Counted from the first letter of the stretch, positions 53,561 through 62,018 are shown. The stretch is DNA of 64,000 nt from Microbacterium lacus (GCF_039531105.1 NZ_BAAAPK010000001.1:1240001-1304000); one strand, 5' to 3'. A program made the numbers and translations. The notes: generated from the letters alone by a model not told the origin.

Positions 53561-53824
53561 GCCATCACCTGCGTCAACGCCGTGGTCGCGTTCGCTCTGG
53601 GATCGGCGCTCCTCACACTCTCGCCCCCAGAGCCATTGCCGCCTGTTGACGCTCGCGCACTAGCCGACACTCTGGCCGACAGCGGGAACAAGATGGACGA
53701 GGCAACCCTGGAGCGCGTGCTTCAGGCGATCGACGTCATCGACTTCGAAGCCGGGCTGTCAGCGATTCTCACAGGACTACTGAGCAACGCACCGGCGCCG
53801 ATGGGTTCTCAGCGCGATGAGTAG
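53561..53824 (+). pseudogene. TetR-family C-terminal remnant
   Basis: An open frame ending at 53824 reads AITCVNAVVAFALGSALL, a charged linker and MDEATLERVLQAIDVIDFEAG-LSAILTGLLSN, where IDFEAGLSAILTGL is the typical end of TetR ligand-binding domains (FxxGLxxLLxGL). No N-terminal helix-turn-helix precedes it: the 55 bp back to the aminopeptidase stop contain none. In-frame GTG 53582 could start an 80-residue product, but it is more probably the stump of the regulator of the adjacent exporter. Confidence 0.6.
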
Positions 53825-53971
53825 CCCGGTAGTTCACCGCTAAGGCCGGCGTCGCTTAGGTGGATCCGCAAACGGGCAGGGCCCGAGTAAGGGACGGCTG
53901 CGCGCAGCGAGGGAGCGAGAGATCCTTGTCGGGCGGGGTGCGTTGAGACGGTCTCGTGGCAAAATCTTGCG

Positions 53972-54361
53972 ATGACGACCGATCAGCTCGTGGCGAGCTA
54001 CCTAAAGGCACTCGAGGCGTCCGATCTCGACGGAGTTCTGGCGCTGTTCGCTCCCTCCGGGACCGTGCATTCGCCGCTGTACGGAACCCTCCCGGCCACA
54101 GAGTTCTATCCGCGATTGTTCGAGGACACCGCCGAATCGAAACTTACGCTGCGGGCCACGATGGTCGGTACCGCCGAGGGGCGCACCGTGGTCAGCTTCT
54201 GGTTCAACTTCGACTGGGTGCTCAGCAACGGCGAGCCAGCGCCGTTCGCGGTTGTCGATGTGGCAGAACTCACCGAGCATGGACTGATCGACAATCTCCA
54301 CATCGTCTACGACACCGCACCTCTTCGCGACAGTTTTAACAACCTCCGCAAGAAGAGCTGA
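53972..54361 (+). CDS. NTF2-like/SnoaL-fold protein
   Basis: 129 residues. MTTDQLVASYLKALEASDLDGVLALFAPSGTVHSPLYG (split) is the usual N-terminal helix-strand of the cone-shaped NTF2 superfamily, followed by strands containing EGRTVVSFWFNFDWVL and VVDVAELTEHGLIDNLHIVYD. The fold hosts small-molecule isomerases and hydrolases, or simple binding proteins. No catalytic residues can be assigned. ATG 53972 has no strong ribosome site. Confidence 0.8.
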   Translation: MTTDQLVASYLKALEASDLDGVLALFAPSGTVHSPLYGTLPATEFYPRLFEDTAESKLTLRATMVGTAEGRTVVSFWFNFDWVLSNGEPAPFAVVDVAELTEHGLIDNLHIVYDTAPLRDSFNNLRKKS

Positions 54362-54508
54362 CCTCACGGCCCAAGCCCATCCACTACCGCATCAGCAGCT
54401 GGTGCTGAAGGGTACAGATCACTGGCCGTGCCAGCGCCCGCACGTCCACGCATATGATGTGCTGACCTCGTCACTTCACGCAGGCGCTGATTGGAGGTAA
54501 GCCGGCCA

Positions 54509-54796
54509 ATGCACCGCTCCTTCCTCAGCGGGTTCGTCCGCTACATCGGCCTTCCTCTCGTCTTCGTTGCGATTGTGATCGCCTTCGGGCCAGGTCCGAT
54601 AGTTCCGAAAGTCATTGGGCTGTGCGGCGCGGTAGTCGTCGCCCTCGTCGTTTACGTCGTGATCTGGCGAGTGGCGCTTCGGCGAGAGGACCGCGCTTCG
54701 CGCGACAACAACCAGGCGCGGGACATTGCTCGCCAAGGACTGACAGCCGTCCGACGCCGCGACATCCGGCTGAGCGCACCCCACGACGAGAGTTAA
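54509..54796 (+). CDS. Small two-TM membrane protein, unknown
   Basis: 95 residues with two hydrophobic helices (YIGLPLVFVAIVIAFGPG; VIGLCGAVVVALVVYVVIW), then a basic tail containing RDNNQARDIARQGLTAVRRRD. GGAGG 11 nt upstream of ATG 54509 supports this start. The tail's DRASRDNNQARDIARQGLTAV weakly resembles EYRDERDRELARRGFSAV in the 55129 gene, so the two proteins, placed on either side of the mini-regulator, may be distant paralogues. Confidence 0.6.
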   Translation: MHRSFLSGFVRYIGLPLVFVAIVIAFGPGPIVPKVIGLCGAVVVALVVYVVIWRVALRREDRASRDNNQARDIARQGLTAVRRRDIRLSAPHDES

Positions 54797-54899
54797 TCCC
54801 GTTCGTTGGCGGATCCTCTGTGCGACGACGGGCGTCGCACTGGTTGACCGGCTGGTGCGACGCACTCATGAGAACGCAGCGGCGACCACTGCAGCAGGA

Positions 54900-54917
54900 T
54901 GTCAAGCGTCCTTGACA
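54900..54917. promoter_or_regulatory. Operator-like palindrome 1 upstream of the mini-regulator
   Basis: TGTCAAG-CGTC-CTTGACA, perfect 7-bp inverted arms with a 4-bp spacer, 31 bp before the regulator start. TTGACA within it could be a -35. Confidence 0.75.
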
Positions 54918-54928
54918 ACTGATGGATG

Positions 54929-54946
54929 TGTCAAGCAAGCTTGTCA
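54929..54946. promoter_or_regulatory. Operator-like palindrome 2 at the mini-regulator start
   Basis: TGTCAAGCAAGCTTGTCA, related to the first palindrome (shared TGTCAAG; arms CAAGC/GCTTG plus TGT/TCA), spaced 29 bp centre to centre and ending 1 bp before the GTG start. Consistent with autorepression. Confidence 0.7.
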
Positions 54947-54947
54947 T

Positions 54948-55139
54948 GTGGAGAGTTCGGTCCGGGCGCGGCGAGAAGCGGCAGGTCTGTCGCAGGCCTC
55001 GCTGGGTGCCGCCCTCGGAGTATCTCGACAGACCATCAATTCGATAGAGACCGGAAAGTACGATCCGTCCTTGACGCTGGCGATACGGCTCGCCCGGTTC
55101 TTCGATTCATCCGTGGAGGAAATCTTTCATGTCACCTGA
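54948..55139 (+). CDS. Minimal XRE/Cro-type transcriptional regulator
   Basis: 63 residues, a single helix-turn-helix: SVRARREAAGLSQASLGAALGVSRQTINSIETGKYDPSLTL (split), ending FFDSSVEEIFHVT, matching stand-alone YyaG/HTH_3 minimal regulators. GTG 54948 is chosen because it begins just after palindrome 2 and the family N-terminus starts here; no ribosome site, so leaderless initiation is possible. Start codon of the next gene overlaps the end by 11 bp. Likely autorepressor controlling the downstream membrane protein. Confidence 0.85.
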   Translation: MESSVRARREAAGLSQASLGAALGVSRQTINSIETGKYDPSLTLAIRLARFFDSSVEEIFHVT

Positions 55140-55533
55140 AGCCCGTTTTCCGCTCTCGCCCATCAACATGCTGCTGGTGGGGCTGCTCACCGCCGGCGCT
55201 GCCACGACAGCCATCCTCGGCAACTGGCTTGGCACCGCATTCCTCGGCTTCATCGCTGTCTTCGCGACGGTAGCGGCTCGATACGCACGGCGCCCTGATT
55301 CGCAGGACATCACCCGGGTGAACGCCCTTGAATATCGCGATGAACGCGATCGCGAGCTTGCCCGGCGGGGCTTCAGTGCCGTCGGCGGGACGGCACTCAT
55401 CCTTTCGCTGCTCGCTGCGACGGTCTGCATCGTTCTCGCCGACCCCCTTCTGATCATGCTCAGCTGCGGCCAGCTGCTCCTGCTGTCCATCGTGTGGGCG
55501 GTGTCCAACTCCCGCGTTGTCGCCACACGATGA
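55129..55533 (+). CDS. Membrane protein partner of the minimal XRE regulator
   Basis: 134 residues. Four hydrophobic segments (MLLVGLLTAGAATTAIL, GTAFLGFIAVFATVAA, GTALILSLLAATVCIVLA, LLIMLSCGQLLLLSIVWAV) with a charged cytoplasmic loop (EYRDERDRELARRGFSAV). Overlapped by the regulator's 3' end, so the two are translationally coupled. Pairs of a short XRE regulator and such a membrane protein (DUF2178-like arrangement) are widespread and of unknown role. SD GGAGGAAA sits inside the regulator gene 5-10 bp upstream of ATG 55129. Confidence 0.8.
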   Translation: MSPEARFPLSPINMLLVGLLTAGAATTAILGNWLGTAFLGFIAVFATVAARYARRPDSQDITRVNALEYRDERDRELARRGFSAVGGTALILSLLAATVCIVLADPLLIMLSCGQLLLLSIVWAVSNSRVVATR

Positions 55534-55856
55534 CACGGAGCACAGCAACGCGTCTCCCAGCTTGCTGATCTGTACATGTCGTTGAATCACCGGAAGGAGT
55601 CCGGACGTACAGCGCGGGCCCGGTGCCATCGTCAGGACGCGGTCGACACTGCGTGGGTGCTCGCAAGCCCGAAAGTTCGCGCTACTGTCCGACCGACTGC
55701 TTATGAGCAACACGAAATACCCCGCCTGGCTCCGGAACGCACTCGTCCGCGCTCCCAAGTGCCGGTGGAACGAAGCGGAATTGCACCCGTGTTACACGAC
55801 GGCGGCCGCGCTCGCGATGCCCGGGTGAGCGCACGCTCTCAGCGCCACGGCTCGTG
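55534..55856. other. Intergenic region, no firm gene
   Basis: 323 bp between the membrane-protein gene and the FKBP gene. A 41-codon frame from ATG 55703 (MSNTKYPAWLRNALVRAPKC...) follows TACTGT (-10-like) at 55683-55688; too short to call. No hairpin terminator of note was seen. Confidence 0.5.
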
Positions 55857-56825
55857 TCAACGCGGCGGCGCGCTCGCCAGGAGGTCGACGACGAAGACGA
55901 GGGTCTCGCCCGTCAGGTCTGTGTCGTTGATTGCTCCTTCGCCGTACGCGGACGCCGGCGGGATCACGACGAGGACTTGGGAACCGATGGTCTGGCCCTC
56001 CAGCGCGGGACGGTAGCCCTCGATCACGTCCGTGGTCGTGAGGGTGGCGGGCGCACCTTTGCTCCAGCTGGCGTCGAAGACCTTCCCGTTCGACCAGCGG
56101 ACGCCGGAGTACTGGAGCAACACCGTGTCACCTGCGGCCACGAGCGGGCCGTCGCCCTTCTTCAGCACGGCCAGCTCGACCTCGGCCGGAGGTTCGGCGT
56201 TGGGCACCGTGATCGTCGGCACGCCGCCCTCGCTGAGCGTCACCGTCGGCATCCCGTCGGGCACAGCCTGAGGCGCCCCGGTGGCGATCGCCGGACTCGC
56301 ACTGCGAACATCGAGGACCCAGACGGTGGGACCGCCCTGATCCGTTTCCGGCATGACTGCAACCACGCGTGATCCCACGCGCGCGCAACCGAGGATGGGT
56401 CCGATGGTCGCGGCCGCGAGAGGGAGTTGCGGCGGACCGGTGTATCCCTCCTGGCTGATGAGTCCGCCGCTGGTTGCGTCGTAGACCGTCAGTGCGTAGT
56501 CGACGATGTCGGTCCCCGTGACTTCCCGGCCATCTCCCTCGACGAGGACGGTGCGCTCTGTCGAGGTCACGGCCAGAGGGCTGGCGAAGGTCGCGGAGGC
56601 GCTGGTGCCGATCTCGCCTGTCGCTTCCACCGCGTCGGAGGCCACGCCCGGAGCGGCGGCTGCTGCGCACATGTCGACCGTCTCCGCGACCTCAAGCTGG
56701 TCGGAGGGGACGGTCGCGGTGCACGAGGTCGCCGTGACCAGGATCACGGCGACGACGGACAGCGTGGCCATGCGGCGAGACAGCACGGAGACCTCCGGAA
56801 GGGTGAGGAGCGAGAAGCGAGTCAT
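55857..56825 (-). CDS. FKBP-type peptidyl-prolyl isomerase lipoprotein
   Basis: 322 residues, lipoprotein signal with lipobox VTATSC (Cys ~35; shorter with a later Met start at MATLSVV). A ~170-residue N-terminal region with no family match precedes the FKBP domain (residues ~215-318; DTVLLQYSGVRWSNGKVFDASW, VIEGYRPALEGQTIGSQVLVVIPP, AYGEG). Proline isomerase activity is likely; targets would be secreted or membrane proteins outside the cytoplasmic membrane. The M23 gene lies upstream with an 11-bp gap, so they are co-transcribed. Confidence 0.88.
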   Translation of the reverse strand: MTRFSLLTLPEVSVLSRRMATLSVVAVILVTATSCTATVPSDQLEVAETVDMCAAAAAPGVASDAVEATGEIGTSASATFASPLAVTSTERTVLVEGDGREVTGTDIVDYALTVYDATSGGLISQEGYTGPPQLPLAAATIGPILGCARVGSRVVAVMPETDQGGPTVWVLDVRSASPAIATGAPQAVPDGMPTVTLSEGGVPTITVPNAEPPAEVELAVLKKGDGPLVAAGDTVLLQYSGVRWSNGKVFDASWSKGAPATLTTTDVIEGYRPALEGQTIGSQVLVVIPPASAYGEGAINDTDLTGETLVFVVDLLASAPPR

Positions 56826-56836
56826 GAAGGCCCGGG

Positions 56837-58462
56837 TCAGCCGACGGAATAGAGCACAGTGCCGGCGTTACGAAGAGTCACGGCTTCGAAGGGGCCCGTG
56901 GCGAGCACTCCGTACAGGTACCGAGTCCAGACCCCGTTGGTGACCCGGGAGACTCCCACAGCGTGCGGCTCCGCGCTGATCGCGATCGGCCAACCGCCGC
57001 CGGCGTAGACGGCGGCGACAGAGCCGGAGGCCGGAAGTCCGGTGCGCTGAGATTGCCATACCCCGTCCACCACGGTGATGCGGTGAACTTCGCCGCCGAT
57101 GACCGTCATGGCCTCCGGCGTGCCGGTCTCGCCGAGGACAGCGTCGACGCGGTCGCCCGCTCTGAGGCCGGTGTCGGTGACATCCCAGAGGGCGCCCTGG
57201 GCGGGGTGCAGGTAGTAGAGGTATCCGGACTGCTGCAGCATGGCGTGCACCGTTCCGTCCGGCATTCGGACGGCGCTCACCGTGCCGGAGAAGAAGTGAC
57301 CTGTCCAGGTTTTGGTCCACCCGGCGGCGTCGCCGGTGATGTGGAACAGGCGCCCGCCTTCGACGGCGAACAGCTCGGCGAAGCCGGTGCCGGAGTCCAC
57401 CGCCGAGATGCTCGTCGCGTCGAGGGGGAGGTGCGTGTCGACGTCGGTCCAGGTGCCGGCGACGACGGCCATCTGATGCAGCGTGCCTCCGGCGCTCGCC
57501 ATGATCTGCGCCGAGTCGCCACCCATGTCCACGGCGCTGTAGACGGATGAGCTCACAGGCAGGCCGGTCGATACGGTGACGTAGCCGCCATCGGGCCTCG
57601 TCCGGATCTCCTGAAGGAACGGCCCGGTGGGTGGTGTCGACGCGGTCCCCACGCCGGGCTCCGGCGCCGTCGTCGCTGCGCCGAGAAACGCGAGCGGGTC
57701 GACATTCACGCCGTCCTTGGTCACTTCGAAGTGCAGGTGGCGCGGAACCGCGTTCAGGTCGCCGCGCTGGCTCCCACCCATGTATCCGATGAGCTGCCCC
57801 GCCTCTACGTGTTCGCCTTCGGCGACCAGCGGGGGTTCGGCGAGATGGGCGTAGCGTGTGGCGTATCCCTCGGCGTGGGCGATCTCGATCTGGTTGCCGT
57901 ATCCGTGACGGTCGCGACGCGACGTTCCCCACGTCCCCCCGATGACGGTTCCGGCCGCCACGGCGAAGATGGGTTGCCGTTCGGCGCCCTGCGCGTCGAT
58001 GCCGAGGTGAAGACGGGTGACCCCTCGGGAGTCGGTCTCCCGCGGGTCGAGGTAGCGGGTCCCGGGCTGACCGTTGTAGATCCACGGATTGGTCGGAAAG
58101 TAGCGGGCGAACGACGTGGGTGCCGTCGGGGTGGCGGTGTACGAGGACGTATCGCTGAGCTGGGTCGGAACGGCCGGGCTGGACGGTGACGGCGGGGTGC
58201 TCGGCGTGGTGGCGGGGAGCGGGGTCGTCGGCACGGTGGTACCGGGCACCGGATCCTCCGTGGGGGCCGTCGACGCGGAAGGCGTGGGGAGAGGTGAGGG
58301 ATCCACGGCGACAGGTGTCGGCGTTGAGGTCTCGATCGGCGCCGGATCGGTGGGCGCCGGTGTCGGAGCCACGGCGGCTCCCGTGGCGCTGAGGACGACG
58401 GCCGCGGCGACGACCAGGATCAGCGCACGCCGAGGGGTGGTCTTTCCAGGGCGAGGCAGCAC
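56837..58462 (-). CDS. M23 peptidoglycan endopeptidase with C-terminal repeated propeller-like domain
   Basis: 541 residues. Hydrophobic segment near the N-terminus (ALILVVAAAVVLSATGAAVA), a Pro/Thr-rich linker (~35-105), then an M23/LytM domain (~115-255) with HLGID (H152 and D156) and HLHFE (H242, H244) as zinc ligands. Residues ~265-541 contain about five copies of a ~45-residue unit (each centred on S/V-AV-D/x-GG... GG-L-H-I.. W), with half-units at each end that would close a ring: a six-bladed propeller is the natural reading. GTG 58462 is preferred; a promoter lies just upstream. Heads the two-gene unit with the FKBP gene. Confidence 0.85.
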   Translation of the reverse strand: MLPRPGKTTPRRALILVVAAAVVLSATGAAVAPTPAPTDPAPIETSTPTPVAVDPSPLPTPSASTAPTEDPVPGTTVPTTPLPATTPSTPPSPSSPAVPTQLSDTSSYTATPTAPTSFARYFPTNPWIYNGQPGTRYLDPRETDSRGVTRLHLGIDAQGAERQPIFAVAAGTVIGGTWGTSRRDRHGYGNQIEIAHAEGYATRYAHLAEPPLVAEGEHVEAGQLIGYMGGSQRGDLNAVPRHLHFEVTKDGVNVDPLAFLGAATTAPEPGVGTASTPPTGPFLQEIRTRPDGGYVTVSTGLPVSSSVYSAVDMGGDSAQIMASAGGTLHQMAVVAGTWTDVDTHLPLDATSISAVDSGTGFAELFAVEGGRLFHITGDAAGWTKTWTGHFFSGTVSAVRMPDGTVHAMLQQSGYLYYLHPAQGALWDVTDTGLRAGDRVDAVLGETGTPEAMTVIGGEVHRITVVDGVWQSQRTGLPASGSVAAVYAGGGWPIAISAEPHAVGVSRVTNGVWTRYLYGVLATGPFEAVTLRNAGTVLYSVG

Positions 58463-58795
58463 CCGATCACGGTGAAGGCACAAAGTGTCCTATCGGTGAC
58501 GATCCGACGTGCAACAGATGTCGTCCAAGGGTGAACCTCGCGCCAGGCCGTGGGTGGCAGGAGGGGTGGGGGAGGTGGCATGCCGTCGAGCGGCTGCGAC
58601 ACCGATCGGTAACCCGAGCGACACGCGTTGCTCGACCGTCTCGACATCGGCGTTCATCGGGGCTGTCCATCCTCGGCGCTGGACGTCCCCGTTCACACCC
58701 GAGCAGTCCGCACGGTGGCGGCTCCTGCCTCCGTGCCCGTTCGCATCGAACGACGTCACGCGCCGGTTCTCACGCATCGGAAGAATGGAACAACG
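58463..58795. other. Divergent intergenic region, no gene recognised
   Basis: 333 bp between the M23 gene (minus) and the hypothetical gene (plus). Holds the M23 promoter and nothing else that could be supported; short open frames here lack any family character. Confidence 0.5.
58487..58514 (-). promoter_or_regulatory. Putative promoter of the M23 gene
   Basis: Minus-strand TTGCAC (58514-58509) and TAGGAC (58492-58487), spaced 16 bp; transcript start near 58480 gives a leader of under 20 nt and supports GTG 58462 over the TTG at 58483. Confidence 0.45.
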
Positions 58796-59323
58796 TTGGC
58801 GTTCAGCGCGTCCCCCGAGTCTCACGCCCGTGTGCGTTTCACCGAGTTCCTGTCTCCGGATGACCCGATGCTCCTGGCGTGGGCGCGCTTCCGGGGTGCG
58901 CTCGCGATGGGGCCCACCCGGGTGCCGGCGCCGTTGAGACCCGCCCGCGCCGCTGACCCCGTCTCGGGCCTGTGGCGCCTCCTCGCCACCAACAATCGGG
59001 AGCTCGGTCGGAGCTTCTTGCTATATCGGCGGATCGAGTCTGCGCAAGCGCACGTCACGCAGCTGCAATCCGATCCGGATGCGCTCACGATCGAACACGT
59101 GCCGGGCCCGACGAGTGGGTCCCGCGGCTGGGTCGTGCTCGCCTCCGGTTCTCCGGTCATGACGTGCAGCCGGTGGTACGGCTCGCTCTCGACCGGGGCG
59201 GTCGCCGCTGCGGGCGCGCTCGCCGCGCTGCGCACAGCGGTGATCACGGACGTGCCCGACCGCAGCGACTCCTCCGGGAGGTTCCGACGTCGTACTGCCC
59301 TGGATGCAAATGCCGCTCCGTGA
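58796..59323 (+). CDS. Hypothetical protein (start uncertain)
   Basis: 175 residues from TTG 58796; frame is open from further upstream but residue composition turns protein-like only at FSASPESHARVRFTEFLSPD. The later sequence (AWARFRGALAMGPTRVPAP, LWRLLATNNRELGRSFLLYRRI, RGWVVLASGSPVMTCSRWYG) looks like a soluble alpha/beta protein. Its ending overlaps the lytic transglycosylase by 20 bp, hinting at coupling. No family recognised. Confidence 0.55.
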   Translation: MAFSASPESHARVRFTEFLSPDDPMLLAWARFRGALAMGPTRVPAPLRPARAADPVSGLWRLLATNNRELGRSFLLYRRIESAQAHVTQLQSDPDALTIEHVPGPTSGSRGWVVLASGSPVMTCSRWYGSLSTGAVAAAGALAALRTAVITDVPDRSDSSGRFRRRTALDANAAP

Positions 59324-60128
59324 TCATCCGGCAGAAGCGGCGCCGCGATCCGCGGGGCACTGGAGCGGCGCGCTGGTGATCGGACTTCTCGTCCCGCTCG
59401 CCGGGCTGGGTGCCGTCCTCGCGGTCGGGGCGACGAGCCCTCCGGACGCCGCGGCGTTCATTGCAGCGGATGCGGCTCCCGCCGTCTCGCAGCTCGTCTC
59501 GGTCTCCGGCGGGCAGACGGGCACGGGGAAGGCGCAGCGCCCCGCCGAGCCGCAGCCGGCGACGGTCGGTCGGGTCGATGCCGCGTGGGCGGAGCGCGTC
59601 GCGTCCACGACAGGCATCCCGCAACGGGCTCTGGACGCGTACGCTTCGGCCGAACTCGCACTCGCCGCCGAGGACCCTGGGTGCGGTGTTCGCTGGAACA
59701 CGCTGGCCGCGATCGGCTGGATCGAGTCGGGCCATGGCACGCATGGCGGGTCGGCGCTCGATGTGGACGGCATCGCTCGGCCGGCGATCTTCGGCATCCC
59801 TCTGACAGGGCAATCCAGTGCGCGCATCACCGACACGGACGCGGGACGCTGGGACGGCACGGCAGAGATCGATCGCGCGGTCGGGCCGCTGCAGTTCATC
59901 CCCGCAACGTGGGAGACCTGGGGTGCGGACGGCAACGGCGACGGCATCCGCGACCCGCAGCAGATCGATGATGCCGCGCTCGCCGCGGCGCGCTACCTCT
60001 GCCACGATTCCGTGCTGACGGACCCGGCCGGCTGGCGTCAGGCGGTCTTCTCCTATAACCACCTGGATTCGTATGTGGATGCCGTCGCGGGCGTCGCCAC
60101 AGACTACGCAGCCCGCGCGGACCCATGA
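59304..60128 (+). CDS. Lytic transglycosylase-like protein (SLT/MltB type)
   Basis: 274 residues. Single N-terminal membrane anchor (~20-42), linker, then a lysozyme-like domain: WNTLAAIGWIESGHGTHGG has the catalytic Glu (in WIESGHG), followed by IDRAVGPLQFIPATWETWG and DGNGDGIRDPQQIDDAALAAARYLC, the usual SLT/MltB-like series. Cleaves MurNAc-GlcNAc bonds without hydrolysis. The kinase gene starts within its stop (4-bp overlap), a known pairing theme of PASTA kinases with cell-wall hydrolases. Confidence 0.9.
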   Translation: MQMPLRDHPAEAAPRSAGHWSGALVIGLLVPLAGLGAVLAVGATSPPDAAAFIAADAAPAVSQLVSVSGGQTGTGKAQRPAEPQPATVGRVDAAWAERVASTTGIPQRALDAYASAELALAAEDPGCGVRWNTLAAIGWIESGHGTHGGSALDVDGIARPAIFGIPLTGQSSARITDTDAGRWDGTAEIDRAVGPLQFIPATWETWGADGNGDGIRDPQQIDDAALAAARYLCHDSVLTDPAGWRQAVFSYNHLDSYVDAVAGVATDYAARADP

Positions 60129-61870
60129 CGGCGCGAGATCGCCTCATCGGCGATCGCTACCGGCTCGGCGAGCTTCTGGGCACGGGGGGATCCGCGTCGG
60201 TGTTCGCCGCCCGGGACGAGGCGTCCGGTGAGGATGTCGCGCTCAAGGTGCTTCATCCGCATCTGTCGACTCGCCCCGCTGCACGTGATGCGTTTCTTGC
60301 TGAGGCGGCACGAGCGCAGCGGCTCCTGCATCCGAACATCGTCGGTGTCCGGGGGGTCGGAGTAGAGGACCGTGGTGATGATCCGGTGGCGTGGATCGCG
60401 ATGGACCGGGCGCAGGGAGTGACCCTGGCCGAACTCGTGGCAGCCCGAGGCGCGCTGTCCGCCGAGGAAGCGACCCCGATGCTGGAGGTGGTGCTGCGGG
60501 CGTTGGAGCACGCGCACGAGTCGGGGCTGGTCCACCGCGATGTGTCGCCCGCCAACATCATGCTCGACACTGACGCACGCGGATGCATCGCGCCGAGCAG
60601 CATCCGGCTCCTCGACTTCGGACTTGCGGATGCCGCCGGCGCGGCCGTGGTCGGCACCGACGATCTGCTCAACATGCACGCGACCGGTCGCGCCGGAGTG
60701 CTGGGCAACGTGGGCTACATGTCTCCGGAACACGTGCGCGGGGAAGCCGTCGACGCGCGCGGGGACATCTACCAGGCCGGCGCGGTCCTGTACTTCGCGC
60801 TCACCGGACGGGCGCCGTTCGTCCGAGAGACGATCGATCTGACGATGCGGGCCCACCTGGCCGCGCCGCCGCCCGTGCCCTCGGTGACGGATCGCCGCAT
60901 TCCGCGTCACCTCGACCGCATCGTCGTGCGGGCGTTGTTGAAGAATCCTGAGGACCGTTTCGCGACGGCCTCGGACATGCGGCGGGCACTCACCAAGCGC
61001 CATAACGCGCCGGTCGAGAATGCCGGGGCCGCGGCGGCGACAGCCACGATGCCGCCGCCTGCCGCTCCGTCGCGGGCAGAGGTGACGCGCGTCTTGGCGA
61101 CCGCGCCGCCGATTCGGCGAACGGACGGCGGCGGGTCATCGGCGTTGACGGCTGCGGCGCCTACCGCGGCACCTCGCGGGCGTTCTCGCGCCGCGCTGTG
61201 GTTCGTTGCGACGGCCTCGGCGCTGATCGTGGCGACGATCGTCGCAGTCGCGGTGACCGGCACACCCACCGCATCCGGAGGCGCGCCACCCCAAGCGGTG
61301 TCCAGCCCAGAGCCGGCCGCCAGCGCGCCCACCGTCATCGCCGCGTCACCCGCAGAGCCCATTCCGCCGCAAGATCTCCGGCGCGAGGTACCCGACCTGA
61401 TGCGTCAGTCTCGTGCAGAGGCAGAACTGGCCTTGCGGACAGAGGGATTCGCGGTGGGGGAGATCCGTCGTGTCGAGTCCGCTCTCCCGGCGGAGACCGT
61501 CCTGGAGACATCCCCCGTCGCCGGGACGCTCATCGATCCTGGCGCAGCGGTCGTCCTGGTGGTGGCGTCCGGGTCGCACACGATCCCCGACGTGGCGGGA
61601 CAGGGACGCGACGCGGCCGCCGCGCTGCTGCAGGCTGCGGGGTTCGCGCCGTCATTCGCTTATCGGGATGCTCCGTCGGAGACACTCCCGGGAACGATCC
61701 TCGGCACGTCCCCCTCCGCCGGAACCCTGCATGCCATCGGAACGGTGATCACCGTCTTCGAAGCGGTGCCACGGACTCCGACGGCGTCGCCGAGTCCCAC
61801 TCCAGACGCCCCGACACCCACCACCACCCCGACACCGGGCGCCGCGGGAAGAGCAGGTGCCGCTCCGTGA
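60125..61870 (+). CDS. Ser/Thr protein kinase with two PASTA domains (PknB-like)
   Basis: 581 residues. Kinase domain residues ~10-275: GTGGSASV loop, K41 in VALK, HRDVSPAN (D139 and N144; S141 replaces the usual Lys), DFG at 164-166 with GYMSPEHV as activation-end motif. A long Ala/Pro linker, one TM helix (357-378), two extracellular PASTA domains (~420-483 and ~486-548) and a Pro/Thr tail follow. PASTA domains sense muropeptides or lipid II. The loss of HRDxK Lys is shared by other HRDxS kinases; activity is likely. Its 4-bp overlap with the transglycosylase and closeness to pstC are suggestive. Confidence 0.9.
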   Translation: MTARDRLIGDRYRLGELLGTGGSASVFAARDEASGEDVALKVLHPHLSTRPAARDAFLAEAARAQRLLHPNIVGVRGVGVEDRGDDPVAWIAMDRAQGVTLAELVAARGALSAEEATPMLEVVLRALEHAHESGLVHRDVSPANIMLDTDARGCIAPSSIRLLDFGLADAAGAAVVGTDDLLNMHATGRAGVLGNVGYMSPEHVRGEAVDARGDIYQAGAVLYFALTGRAPFVRETIDLTMRAHLAAPPPVPSVTDRRIPRHLDRIVVRALLKNPEDRFATASDMRRALTKRHNAPVENAGAAAATATMPPPAAPSRAEVTRVLATAPPIRRTDGGGSSALTAAAPTAAPRGRSRAALWFVATASALIVATIVAVAVTGTPTASGGAPPQAVSSPEPAASAPTVIAASPAEPIPPQDLRREVPDLMRQSRAEAELALRTEGFAVGEIRRVESALPAETVLETSPVAGTLIDPGAAVVLVVASGSHTIPDVAGQGRDAAAALLQAAGFAPSFAYRDAPSETLPGTILGTSPSAGTLHAIGTVITVFEAVPRTPTASPSPTPDAPTPTTTPTPGAAGRAGAAP

Positions 61871-62018
61871 GGCGCTCGACAGTCGTCCTTCGCCCGGCGG
61901 ATGCCGCGCGTTCATCTTCCCCGCGCACCGTGGCGGAGGCTGTGAATCCCGACCCCGGCCACCCCGCCCATACCCGAAGGACACCGATGGCCGTATCGTC
62001 GCGCGGCGAGGAGTCGGC

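Noticed and set aside
55703..55828. 41-codon frame after a -10-like TACTGT
   Set aside because: Too short, no ribosome site and no recognisable family.
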